Below are positions 1 through 6,249 of a stretch of DNA of 13,178 nucleotides, piece by piece; position 1 is the stretch's first letter, and the number at the start of each line of letters is the position of its first letter. The position numbers were made by a program, and so were the translations under genes. Source of the DNA: Gammaproteobacteria bacterium (lineage in GTDB: Bacteria; Pseudomonadota; Gammaproteobacteria; SZUA-21); contig QIKQ01000168.1 in the NCBI GenBank assembly GCA_003233075.1, positions 1 through 13,178 of the forward strand. Reading direction: 5' to 3'. A model generated the notes under the pieces. It was given only the letters and a program-made list of their open reading frames with translations. It searched no databases and was not told where the DNA came from.

Positions 1-558
1 CTATGCCTGCGCACTTCTCGGTCGTGAAAACGTGTCATAGCATACCCTTGAACCGTCTCGCTACGAAGTGCTGTGAGAAAAGCGGGCTAGCCCTTACTGT
101 TCACTCTAAAAATCAGATTTACAGGTTAAGACTTTAAGTTTTTCCTCGCTCATTTGAATTATTTAATTGTGGTTATAACGTAATACACAGTTTTATTGGC
201 ACTTTCTTGGCACGTAAAAATAAAGAAACGGTTCAACTCAACATCACTTTTGTAACAAATTGAATGAATATTGGCCACTTAGCGTACACTTATAATCAAT
301 ATTTAAACCATAATTAAACTGCTTCGCTTAACTTGCCCCGATAATTTCAATTTTTAATGGTGTTATTGCAAAGCACTAAAGTCGGCACGGTATTCGCTTG
401 CCTAATATAAGAACCCGATAATTTTGTTTTTTAGTTTACTAGTCCATTCGCGAACTTAAGCCAGTATCTTAAAAAATACGATTATCACAAAATATTGTAT
501 TTAAGATATTTGCAGTCATTTATTCAAAGTAGAAAAGTGCAGCAAAAAGGACGTTTTA
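1..558. other. A+T-rich noncoding region, nothing recognised
   Basis: No convincing coding region, tRNA, rRNA or known structured RNA was seen on either strand. The first 95 bases are less A+T-rich than the rest and hold short inverted repeats: GCACTTC at 11-17 with GAAGTGC at 65-71, CTATG at 1-5 with CATAG at 36-40, and the palindrome GGGCTAGCCC at 84-93. These could be the tail of something left of the window. The remainder up to the gene at 559 is A+T-rich and probably contains its promoter, but no -35/-10 pair stands out from the background. A short open frame at 495-680 overlaps that gene in another frame and looks spurious. Confidence 0.5.
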
Positions 559-1446
559 ATGAATCGAACAGGTGTATTTTATCTGATCTTCTTTATCACT
601 ATGTCAGTGGCAGTCGCATGTACTTATTTAATGACGCAAACTCATTTAGGCGAAAAACTAGAAGCAGAGAAACACCGTGAAATCAGTAAAGTGCAAAACA
701 AGCAAAGCAAAGTAGTTAATATTATAAAGTCGAAACTAGTGGGTAAAGATTATCTACTCGCCATTAGCCAGATAAACGGTTTACTCATTGAAACAAAATT
801 TGAACTCTACAAAATCACTACGTCAAGCGCTAAAACAAGCAGACTGGAAGCCTTAATCAGTAAAATAAAAAGTGTGCAAAACTTGAAATCCTTATCAGAA
901 TACAATGAGTATAAGGGCTCATTAAATATGCTGCTAAAACAAGTCGCAGATTATCCTAATCAAATTCAGCCACTTCGTATCAAACTTTTTAAACAAATGG
1001 CGAGCATACAATATTTAAGTAAAAAAATTAGACAATTATTAATCGCAGCAATTGAGGAAAACAATCTTAGCAGTCTATCCAGACAACACACCTTAATGAT
1101 TGGGAAAATGTTAGTTCAAATTCAAAAAATTAAACTTATTATTAATAAAATAAGAAACAGCGCTAAATCTTTTTCATTTACCAGTAATCAGGCGTCCAAA
1201 TTGTATAAAGCGATTCAACTTTTGAATCATTATAATCAAGCACTGCTTATAGGTAACGCTAAAGATAAAATTGTTATTTTAAAAACCAGCCAGGTAAAAG
1301 GCTTATTATTATCCGTAAAGGTATACCTTGAAAGAATGTATCATATTAGTAATTCCTCAATTTCATCCTATAAATTACTTTCCTCCAAATCGAAGGAATT
1401 AAAGAATTTACTCGCTTCAATCGATAAACAAAAAGAGAGTCATTAA
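559..1446 (+). CDS. Hypothetical membrane-anchored helical protein
   Basis: I do not recognise this 295-residue protein. It begins with one hydrophobic segment (about residues 6-25). A cysteine at residue 21 after Ala-Val-Ala makes either a single-pass anchor or a weak lipoprotein signal possible. The rest is Lys/Ser/Ile/Leu-rich and looks almost wholly alpha-helical with heptad-like spacing, so a periplasmic helical-bundle or coiled-coil domain is the likely form, broadly like sensory four-helix bundles. There is no second membrane segment, HAMP, kinase or enzymatic motif. The ATG at 559 has AAGGA seven bases upstream. The next gene starts 14 bases after its stop, so the two are probably co-transcribed. 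Its A+T-rich codon use matches the left flank and not the carboxysome genes. A role in sensing or envelope structure is only a guess. Confidence 0.75.
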   Translation: MNRTGVFYLIFFITMSVAVACTYLMTQTHLGEKLEAEKHREISKVQNKQSKVVNIIKSKLVGKDYLLAISQINGLLIETKFELYKITTSSAKTSRLEALISKIKSVQNLKSLSEYNEYKGSLNMLLKQVADYPNQIQPLRIKLFKQMASIQYLSKKIRQLLIAAIEENNLSSLSRQHTLMIGKMLVQIQKIKLIINKIRNSAKSFSFTSNQASKLYKAIQLLNHYNQALLIGNAKDKIVILKTSQVKGLLLSVKVYLERMYHISNSSISSYKLLSSKSKELKNLLASIDKQKESH

Positions 1447-1460
1447 GCTAGAGAACAAAA

Positions 1461-1811
1461 ATGGAAGAAGCAAAAGAAATTAAAACTGATATAATTACCG
1501 CCGGAGCAATACCCGATATTCGTCAAATTGATGATACTTTGGTGCTATTTTTTATTGACTCGGCGAATAAAAAAGTGACCGTCGTATTCAACGACGTCAT
1601 TGCCTTTAAATGGGAAGGCTTTCAAAATAAAATCGAAGGTGAAATTAAAGACTGTTGTTACGAAATCAATAATTCCGAATGGATCGACCTACATAAAAAC
1701 CTGAACACTGAATTAGAACTTGATCAACACAAACATTACAAATTTAATTTTAGCTCACATGGCCATTTCGAAATACTTGCTAGTTATTACTTAATCCGCA
1801 CTTCCGAATAA
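1461..1811 (+). CDS. Hypothetical small cytoplasmic protein
   Basis: A 116-residue protein that I cannot assign to a family. It has no signal peptide or membrane segment and is acidic. Alternating hydrophobic stretches (for example LVLFFID at residues 27-33 and VTVVFNDVIAF at 39-49) suggest a small beta-rich or alpha/beta fold. There is a Cys-Cys pair near residue 64 and a His-rich patch in the C-terminal third (QHKHYKF and SSHGHFE). It starts 14 bases after the stop of the membrane-anchored protein gene. Its ribosome-binding site is weak (GAGA about eight bases before ATG), which fits expression as the second gene of an operon. A partner or accessory role for its neighbour is plausible from context only. 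After its stop come palindromic repeats that may end the transcript. Confidence 0.7.
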   Translation: MEEAKEIKTDIITAGAIPDIRQIDDTLVLFFIDSANKKVTVVFNDVIAFKWEGFQNKIEGEIKDCCYEINNSEWIDLHKNLNTELELDQHKHYKFNFSSHGHFEILASYYLIRTSE

Positions 1812-1823
1812 CTTTTCTCCTGA

Positions 1824-1889
1824 CAACCTCTGTTTTCCCGTCGTTGCGAAAAGTGTTCGCAGAACACTTTGTAGCAATCTCCCCAATTC
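1824..1889 (+). repeat. Dispersed palindromic repeat, copy 1
   Basis: This 66-bp stretch matches 2128-2193 at 64 of 66 positions. Its core runs from CCCGTCGTTGCGA (from 1837) to GCAATCTCC (ends 1882). The core encloses a perfect 9-bp stem, AAAGTGTTC at 1850-1858 and GAACACTTT at 1862-1870, with a GCA loop; TTGC and GCAA form an outer stem. The layout resembles REP-like dispersed elements with CGTC-TTGCGA and GCAATCTCC ends seen in many proteobacterial genomes. No transposase is nearby. Confidence 0.75.
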
Positions 1890-1903
1890 AATAACTTAGA
1901 TTT

Positions 1904-1944
1904 GGAGATTGCTTTGACTGCTGATGCAGTCTCGCAAAGACGGG
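1904..1944 (-). repeat. Inverted, diverged member of the same palindromic repeat
   Basis: Read on the minus strand this is CCCGTCTTTGCGA ... AGCAATCTCC, the same ends as the flanking repeats. The inner stem is different, GACTGC-ATCA-GCAGTC, yet still perfectly paired. With copy 1 it makes a large inverted pair (1837-1944) separated by about 21 bases, which could act on both convergent transcripts. Confidence 0.65.
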
Positions 1945-2127
1945 CAAGGTTCAATGCGACCTGATCGCTCGATAACTGCTACACATCGAAACAAAATAAT
2001 TACGGGACAGCAGTGAGGTATGCGTAGCCTACACAAAGACCAATTCAACTATTTAAAATTCGATTGTTGAGCAACAATTTATCCAACATCGTGTCGTTGA
2101 GAGAAATGCTCATTAAGCATCTCATGG

Positions 2128-2193
2128 CAACCCCTGTTTTCCCGTCGTTGCGAAAAGTGTTCGCAGAACACTTTGTGGCAATCTCCCCAATTC
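2128..2193 (+). repeat. Dispersed palindromic repeat, copy 2
   Basis: A direct copy of 1824-1889 exactly 304 bp away, with two mismatches (1829/2133 and 1873/2177). It keeps the 9-bp inner stem and the CCCGTC...GCAATCTCC ends. It lies 25 bases beyond the stop codon of the hydrolase gene, so in the minus-strand transcript it forms a 3' hairpin. It may help terminate or protect that mRNA. Confidence 0.75.
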
Positions 2194-2217
2194 CATTGTT
2201 TAACCCGTAGAGACACT

Positions 2218-2970
2218 CTATTCAAACGCATTACCAAGTAACTTCAGCAAGCTACTCCACGAATCTTCGTCTGCCTCTTTATTATAGGCCAATGGCATTT
2301 TAAACTTTTTAGCCAATTTATCTGCTCCGGGAATCGTAAAAGAATGCTTCGCTTTTTCATATACGTTAACGGTTAGTTTTGCGCCTGCTGCCTTCGTTTC
2401 TTTTTTCAAGGCTTCTACCTGCGCCATCGGTATAAAGGGATCTGCTTTACCGTGAGCAACAAATATTTGTGCTTTTACTTGACCCTTTTTCGCTGGGTTT
2501 TTTGTGGCCAATGAACCATGGAAACTAGCAACCAGAGTCAAAGCTTTACCACGTCGAGCCATTTCCAATACTATGCTACCGCCGAAACAATAACCAATAG
2601 CAGCGATTTTCTTTGCATCAACCTTTTCATGCTTCGCTATCAACGAATATGCTGCATTAAAGCGTGAATGTATTAATTTTGAATTATTTTGAAATTGAGA
2701 AGAAAACTTTTTGGCGTTATCTGGATGCTTTGCAAGCTTACCTTTGCCATACATATCTAAGGCGAACCCAACGTAACCCCGTTTTGCCAATACCTCAGCT
2801 CGCTCGCGTGCAAACTTATTGTGGCCCCACCACTCATGGACAATGATAACTGCTGGACGTTTTTTCTTAATCGCATCATCATAGGCTATATAACCCTGTA
2901 ATATTATATCTCCATCCTTGTAGACAATATCTTTAGTTACTATTTTTGCCTGCGCTAGACTTGCCAGCAA
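2218..2970 (-). CDS. Dienelactone hydrolase family protein, secreted (5' end frameshifted)
   Basis: An alpha/beta-hydrolase of the dienelactone hydrolase family. Numbered from the TTG at 2970, the nucleophile is Cys128 in GYCFGG, with Asp177 (HGKADPF) and His209 (KHSF) completing the Cys-Asp-His triad. HEWWGH at 45-50 is the usual oxyanion-region motif. Family members hydrolyse lactones or small esters; the substrate here is unknown. The open frame starts inside a signal peptide: the residues before LLASLAQA continue as a hydrophobic run but meet a stop and have no ATG. If the run of nine T's (plus-strand A's 2979-2987) were ten, the frame would join an ATG at 3029 with a good AAGG site, giving MSYNMDAKKYLKSRFFF then CLVLLASLAQA, a complete signal peptide. 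The true gene is therefore probably 2218-3029, with an indel or sequencing error. It is likely monocistronic, because the hsp20 terminator lies upstream. Confidence 0.88.
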   Translation of the reverse strand: MLASLAQAKIVTKDIVYKDGDIILQGYIAYDDAIKKKRPAVIIVHEWWGHNKFARERAEVLAKRGYVGFALDMYGKGKLAKHPDNAKKFSSQFQNNSKLIHSRFNAAYSLIAKHEKVDAKKIAAIGYCFGGSIVLEMARRGKALTLVASFHGSLATKNPAKKGQVKAQIFVAHGKADPFIPMAQVEALKKETKAAGAKLTVNVYEKAKHSFTIPGADKLAKKFKMPLAYNKEADEDSWSSLLKLLGNAFE

Positions 2971-3140
2971 AACTAAACAAAAAAAAATCGTGATTTCAAA
3001 TACTTTTTGGCATCCATATTATAAGACATATTCTACCTTCTATCACTTGCTTATGAGAAACTGAAACACTACAACAATACAATCCCTTTCGCTAGTGCTT
3101 TCTGCCTTATTGTTTGTATCGACTGACATTTATTTGCAGA

Positions 3141-3177
3141 GAAAATAAAACGGGACAGGCCCATAACGCCTGTCCCG
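3141..3177 (-). terminator. Rho-independent terminator of hsp20
   Basis: A perfect 10-bp stem, CGGGACAGGC at 3151-3160 and GCCTGTCCCG at 3168-3177, with a 7-base loop. On the minus strand it is followed directly by TTTTATTTTC (3150-3141). It sits 26 bases after the hsp20 stop codon. This is the clearest terminator in the window. Confidence 0.93.
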
Positions 3178-3203
3178 AATGAGTGCTTCTAAAGCTTACT
3201 GCT

Positions 3204-3641
3204 TTAGTTATTTGCTATTAACTTTCCACTTTGAACTTCAATTTTTCGTGACTTCATTGCTTCCGGTAACTCACGAAGCAAAGTGATAGTTAAAATTCCA
3301 TCTTGCAAATTAGCCGATGTGATTTTTACAAAATCAGCAATTTCGAAGCGGCGCACAAAATTACGCTCAGCGATACCTTGGTATAAATAACTTTTTTCAG
3401 TTTTATTTTTATGGGTACCAGTGATCACTAAATTATTTTGCTCACTCGTCACATCAATTTCATCTGTTTTAAATCCCGCCACTGCCATGCTAATGACATA
3501 CTTGTCTTCCTCAACAAGTTCTATATTGTAAGGCGGGAAACTTTCGTGTTTACCAGATGATTGTATTGAATCGAATAAAGAAGGAATTCGATCAAAACCA
3601 ACTGAGCCACGAAATAATGGTACTAAATCTAATGTTCTCAT
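3204..3641 (-). CDS. ibpA: Small heat-shock protein, IbpA-like (Hsp20)
   Basis: An ATP-independent holdase chaperone that binds unfolding proteins in the cytoplasm and keeps them ready for refolding by DnaK/ClpB. The alpha-crystallin domain spans about residues 36-123, with FPPYNIELVEE at 35-45, the IbpA hallmark YLYQGIAERNF at 85-95, and ANLQDGILTI at 110-119 (the A-x3-n-G-x-L motif). The C-terminal I-x-V anchor is Ile134-Glu-Val136. At 145 residues it is normal for IbpA. The ATG at 3641 has AGGAG eight bases upstream. The gene stands alone: a terminator follows it, and a terminator plus sigma-32-like promoter separate it from the upstream AAA+ gene. The leader carries a ROSE-like thermometer, so heat control is likely at both transcription and translation. 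Confidence 0.95.
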   Translation of the reverse strand: MRTLDLVPLFRGSVGFDRIPSLFDSIQSSGKHESFPPYNIELVEEDKYVISMAVAGFKTDEIDVTSEQNNLVITGTHKNKTEKSYLYQGIAERNFVRRFEIADFVKITSANLQDGILTITLLRELPEAMKSRKIEVQSGKLIANN

Positions 3642-3650
3642 ATCATATTC

Positions 3651-3709
3651 TCCTAAAGAAGCAATATTAATAACACCTATCCGCTACAGATCAGGCTTCA
3701 GACTCGGAT
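3651..3709 (-). promoter_or_regulatory. Candidate ROSE-like RNA thermometer in the hsp20 leader
   Basis: On the minus strand TTGCT (3664-3660) lies five bases before AGGA (3654-3651) of the ribosome-binding site. UUGCU can pair with AGGA leaving a bulged G, which is the defining feature of ROSE elements in front of small heat-shock genes. Upstream in the same leader ATCCG (3709-3705) and CGGAT (3683-3679) form a second stem. The outer extension of the first hairpin is weak, so this is a candidate based on motif and gene context. Confidence 0.5.
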
Positions 3710-3844
3710 GCTTTACAAATATTTGGCGCAGAAATACTTATCCAGTATTACTGGTTTACTTTAAATTTAAAACCTAAAATCGCGTACAGAATATTTGTGA
3801 AACATCCGAGAGACAAACCTCAATAGAGCGTTTGCCTTAAGAAT

Positions 3845-3873
3845 AATATGGGACTGAATAAACGATATTCAAG
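3845..3873 (-). promoter_or_regulatory. Sigma-32-like heat-shock promoter for hsp20
   Basis: On the minus strand CTTGAAT (3873-3867) is followed after 13 bases by TCCCATATT (3853-3845). This is close to the RpoH consensus CTTGAAA - 13 to 15 bases - CCCCATNT. Transcription would start near 3838, giving a leader of roughly 195 bases before the ATG at 3641. Confidence 0.7.
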
Positions 3874-3885
3874 TATCAATTAGAA

Positions 3886-3904
3886 AACCCTGCAGAACAG
3901 GGTT
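3886..3904 (-). terminator. Terminator hairpin after the AAA+ ATPase gene
   Basis: A perfect 7-bp stem, AACCCTG at 3886-3892 and CAGGGTT at 3898-3904, with a 5-base loop. It lies 20 bases after the stop codon of the AAA+ gene. On the minus strand the stem runs into TTCTAATT, so the T-tract is short. It lies just before the sigma-32-like promoter and would insulate hsp20 from upstream transcription. Confidence 0.65.
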
Positions 3905-3924
3905 ATTTGCGTGACTTACAAAAT

Positions 3925-5526
3925 TTAATTTGGAGGGGCTTTATTACTTTTACTGAGCTTATTGTTTTTGCTATTCCGTTTATCGTCAAAACTAATTGTA
4001 CTTAGGAAATCGCTAACCGAATTTTTATAAACTTTGGTATTAAATATCATATCAGCAAACGCTAAATCTAAATGCTCAGCCTTAACCTCTACTCCGTTAT
4101 TATCATCTATGCTCAGAAGCGCCAAACGCCTAATAAGTTCTTTGATTGCGACTGGATTAAACTGATCAGTTCTACGCACAATTTCATCTACTAATTTTCG
4201 ATGGATCGACAAACCATGACGATAAACATTAATTAACTGACGGCGCTCCGATTCCTCTGGATTTTTAAGCTCGATAAATTGATCAACAAATCCGGGCCGT
4301 AACAAGTCTAATTGCTTAATAGTCGATATATTGTTTGCGGTTAATACAATAATGTATTCCTCGTCCTCACTTAATCGCTCGATCTCATAAAAAATAGACT
4401 TGTAACTGTACGAACTATTCTCAGTGCCATTCATAAAACGTTGCACAATAATATCAATGTCATCAATTATTAGTACCGCAGATTTATGCGCGCGCATCAT
4501 ACTAAAATATTGTTTTATGCAATTAATGGAATCCGCATTAAACCAAAATAAATTATGCTGTGGTAATTGCTGGCTTATATATTTAGCGACATACGTTTTA
4601 CCACTACCCGCCGCACCATGAATTAACACACAGCGCTTAGTGGTATAGCCCAATATTTTGATCGGTTCTCGATTTTTGGCAAACTTTATAATACCGTCTT
4701 CAATCGCCCAGCGTGTACTGGTTGGCAGGACGATACTCTCTTTGCCTATTGCTTTCTGTGGAATTGATTCACTTATATAAGCTTGTCCATTGAGGTGGTC
4801 ACTTTCACTTATTTGAATCAAATTATGATCCAAAGACTTTGCATTTCGCAGTGCCGTTTCAAATCGACTAAAAAGCTTATAAATAATACTTTCACTTACC
4901 GGACCCGCTGGCACGGTAAACTCGATGCTTAATTGTAATAAATTGTTTTGATCTAGACAGAGATTACTCAAGACCAATATTGGTAAATTTTTCTCGTAAG
5001 TGACAAAAAGAGCATTCTTTAATAGACCTAGTTTGACATGTTCTGCTCTACCATCTTGGCAAATACTCAACGGCCTCAAGCAATAAGATTCCTGTTCCTT
5101 ATGTAGAATTTCCCCTAAATCAATTGACTCAAATTCCTGATTTGTGTGAATACTCGATTTATAATGAGCATTAAGTGCAAATGCAGCATTCAAAGCCGAA
5201 TGAATATTACTCGCAATAATGTTTTTAAATACTTTTTGATATGAAACTAATTCGTTCGTCTTCCAGTTTGAAAATACTGCCTTGACTAACTCCTGAGCCG
5301 TATCAACATCCTCAAATTCTAGATTTGCGCTTATATGTTTAGCGCCCGACGTCAAACACTGGCCGCATATATAGGCTTTATCCCCTGAATACAAATGCTC
5401 TACTTCAGATTTCTTCAAGCCACAGAAGGAACAAAGAGGTTCGATTAACTTTTCTTCACCTAGCTTGTTAAGTGTTTCAACGCTGGTGATAGACGAGAGT
5501 GAGCTTGCGGCATTGGTATTATTCAT
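3925..5526 (-). CDS. AAA+ ATPase with N-terminal ClpX-type zinc finger
   Basis: A 533-residue protein. The N terminus has a four-cysteine zinc finger, Cys32-x2-Cys35 and Cys54-x2-Cys57, with the ClpX-like pattern CSFCGLKKSEVEHLYSG ... YICGQC. Residues about 70-290 form a middle domain I cannot assign. An AAA+ module follows: Walker A GAAGSGKT at 304-311, Walker B VLIIDDID at 351-358, sensor-1 Asn in LTANN at 395-399, and a lid region to about 495. The tail is a polar, Lys/Asn-rich stretch. The second region of homology reads LLRPGFVDQ (408-416) where classical AAA proteins have RPGRFDR, so both usual arginine-finger positions are Phe and Gln. It is not ClpX: the AAA module resembles FtsH/Cdc48-type AAA domains. 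The ATG at 5526 has AGGGA nine bases upstream. Being next to hsp20 suggests a protein quality-control role, which is inference. Confidence 0.85.
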   Translation of the reverse strand: MNNTNAASSLSSITSVETLNKLGEEKLIEPLCSFCGLKKSEVEHLYSGDKAYICGQCLTSGAKHISANLEFEDVDTAQELVKAVFSNWKTNELVSYQKVFKNIIASNIHSALNAAFALNAHYKSSIHTNQEFESIDLGEILHKEQESYCLRPLSICQDGRAEHVKLGLLKNALFVTYEKNLPILVLSNLCLDQNNLLQLSIEFTVPAGPVSESIIYKLFSRFETALRNAKSLDHNLIQISESDHLNGQAYISESIPQKAIGKESIVLPTSTRWAIEDGIIKFAKNREPIKILGYTTKRCVLIHGAAGSGKTYVAKYISQQLPQHNLFWFNADSINCIKQYFSMMRAHKSAVLIIDDIDIIVQRFMNGTENSSYSYKSIFYEIERLSEDEEYIIVLTANNISTIKQLDLLRPGFVDQFIELKNPEESERRQLINVYRHGLSIHRKLVDEIVRRTDQFNPVAIKELIRRLALLSIDDNNGVEVKAEHLDLAFADMIFNTKVYKNSVSDFLSTISFDDKRNSKNNKLSKSNKAPPN

Positions 5527-5939
5527 TGATGCAAATCCCTATTAAAATCCATGTAATAGATTATGTTAGTAGCAACTATTACTTAGCAAACATGCTGCCA
5601 GACAAAAGCCGACAATCATTAACCTGAATTAAATCAGTCAGCAATATCAACTAATTACTCAAATAACTTGTTATTGACTAATATTACCTTACTATAATTA
5701 TGAGCATTGAATATATCCTCAGTGATTTACAAGTTTATTAGCCAGACAGGCAAAAAATATTGTCGAGAATTGAGATATTATTGCCACGTTCAATATTGGC
5801 GACTGTCATTAAAAATAAAGAGATGCTGGGTAGTGCAGTATACGAGTATTTTATGTTAATTAGATTAATCAGTTGAACTCTACTGCGGAATCCAGGATCA
5901 TACGTGTCACCACCTTTTCCCGCATTTGCTTATGCAACT
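5527..5939. other. Noncoding spacer at the end of the carboxysome operon
   Basis: This 413-base spacer lies between the PII gene stop and the AAA+ gene start, both on the minus strand. From about 5870 rightwards the sequence resembles the carboxysome side in composition and holds an 18-codon open frame (5869-5925) without a ribosome-binding site. To the left it becomes strongly A+T-rich. It has small inverted repeats such as AATAAC-TT-GTTATT near 5661-5674, but no convincing terminator for the long upstream operon. Confidence 0.5.
5560..5589 (-). promoter_or_regulatory. Possible sigma-70-type promoter of the AAA+ gene
   Basis: On the minus strand TTGCTA (5589-5584) and CATAAT (5565-5560) are 18 bases apart, matching the consensus hexamers at 4 and 5 of 6 positions. 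This would place the start point about 28 bases before the ATG at 5526. The region is A+T-rich, so chance matches are common. Confidence 0.3.
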
Positions 5940-6245
5940 TTATGCAAATTTTCTCGGTCTCAGTACCTTCACATCACTCTGGTATACCAACATAGCGTAA
6001 TCTGAATAATAGGTTTTCATAAGATGTCCTGCAATGGCATCGGCCATCTGCGACTCACACAACACCTCAACACGGATGTTGCTATCAGTAGACCATACGG
6101 CATCACGTATTCCCCGGTGACCTTTACCGCGAGCATTGGTAATGGTGTAACCGTGCGCACCCAGCTGCTCAAGATCTTCGATTAAGGAGGGCTCCAGTGC
6201 AGACTCCGTAATGATGGTTATCAGCTTAATGCTGTGAGTAAACAC
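5940..6245 (-). CDS. Carboxysome-associated PII-like regulator (SbtB/CPII type)
   Basis: A 101-residue PII-superfamily protein. The match is to the SbtB/CPII branch: SIKLITIITE at 5-14 (first beta strand), LGAHGYTITNARGKGHRG at 28-45 with the nucleotide-site glycines, and YYSDYAMLVY at 79-88. It ends in VLRPRKF and lacks the C-terminal cysteine loop of cyanobacterial SbtB. Members bind adenine nucleotides, and carboxysome-linked CPII also responds to bicarbonate. They are thought to gate the adjacent bicarbonate transporter. It is the last gene of the operon, four bases after the permease stop. The start is GTG at 6245; its AGGAGG site lies eight bases upstream, inside the last codons of the permease gene, so translation is probably coupled. 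No classical GlnB T-loop tyrosine motif is present, so ordinary nitrogen control is unlikely. Confidence 0.9.
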   Translation of the reverse strand: MFTHSIKLITIITESALEPSLIEDLEQLGAHGYTITNARGKGHRGIRDAVWSTDSNIRVEVLCESQMADAIAGHLMKTYYSDYAMLVYQSDVKVLRPRKFA

Positions 6246-6249
6246 TGTA

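Larger units (their letters stand above)
1812..2217. other. Noncoding spacer between convergent genes, filled with repeats
   Basis: This spacer separates the plus-strand pair from the minus-strand hydrolase gene, so both neighbours end here. It contains two direct copies of a 66-bp repeat and one inverted diverged copy, described separately. Other small hairpins are TGTTG/CAACA near 2065-2076 and AATGCT/AAGCAT within about 2105-2120. No coding region is credible. Convergent gene ends plus palindromes fit a role in transcription termination or mRNA 3'-end protection, which is inference. Confidence 0.6.

Noticed and set aside
1..95. Partial tRNA, tmRNA or integron attachment site at the left edge
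   Set aside because: Short inverted repeats are present, but no acceptor stem with CCA end, T-loop sequence or attC core could be recognised.
495..680. A 61-codon frame overlapping the start of the membrane-anchored protein gene
   Set aside because: It overlaps the better-supported frame starting at 559 with a good ribosome-binding site, and its sequence shows no recognisable feature.
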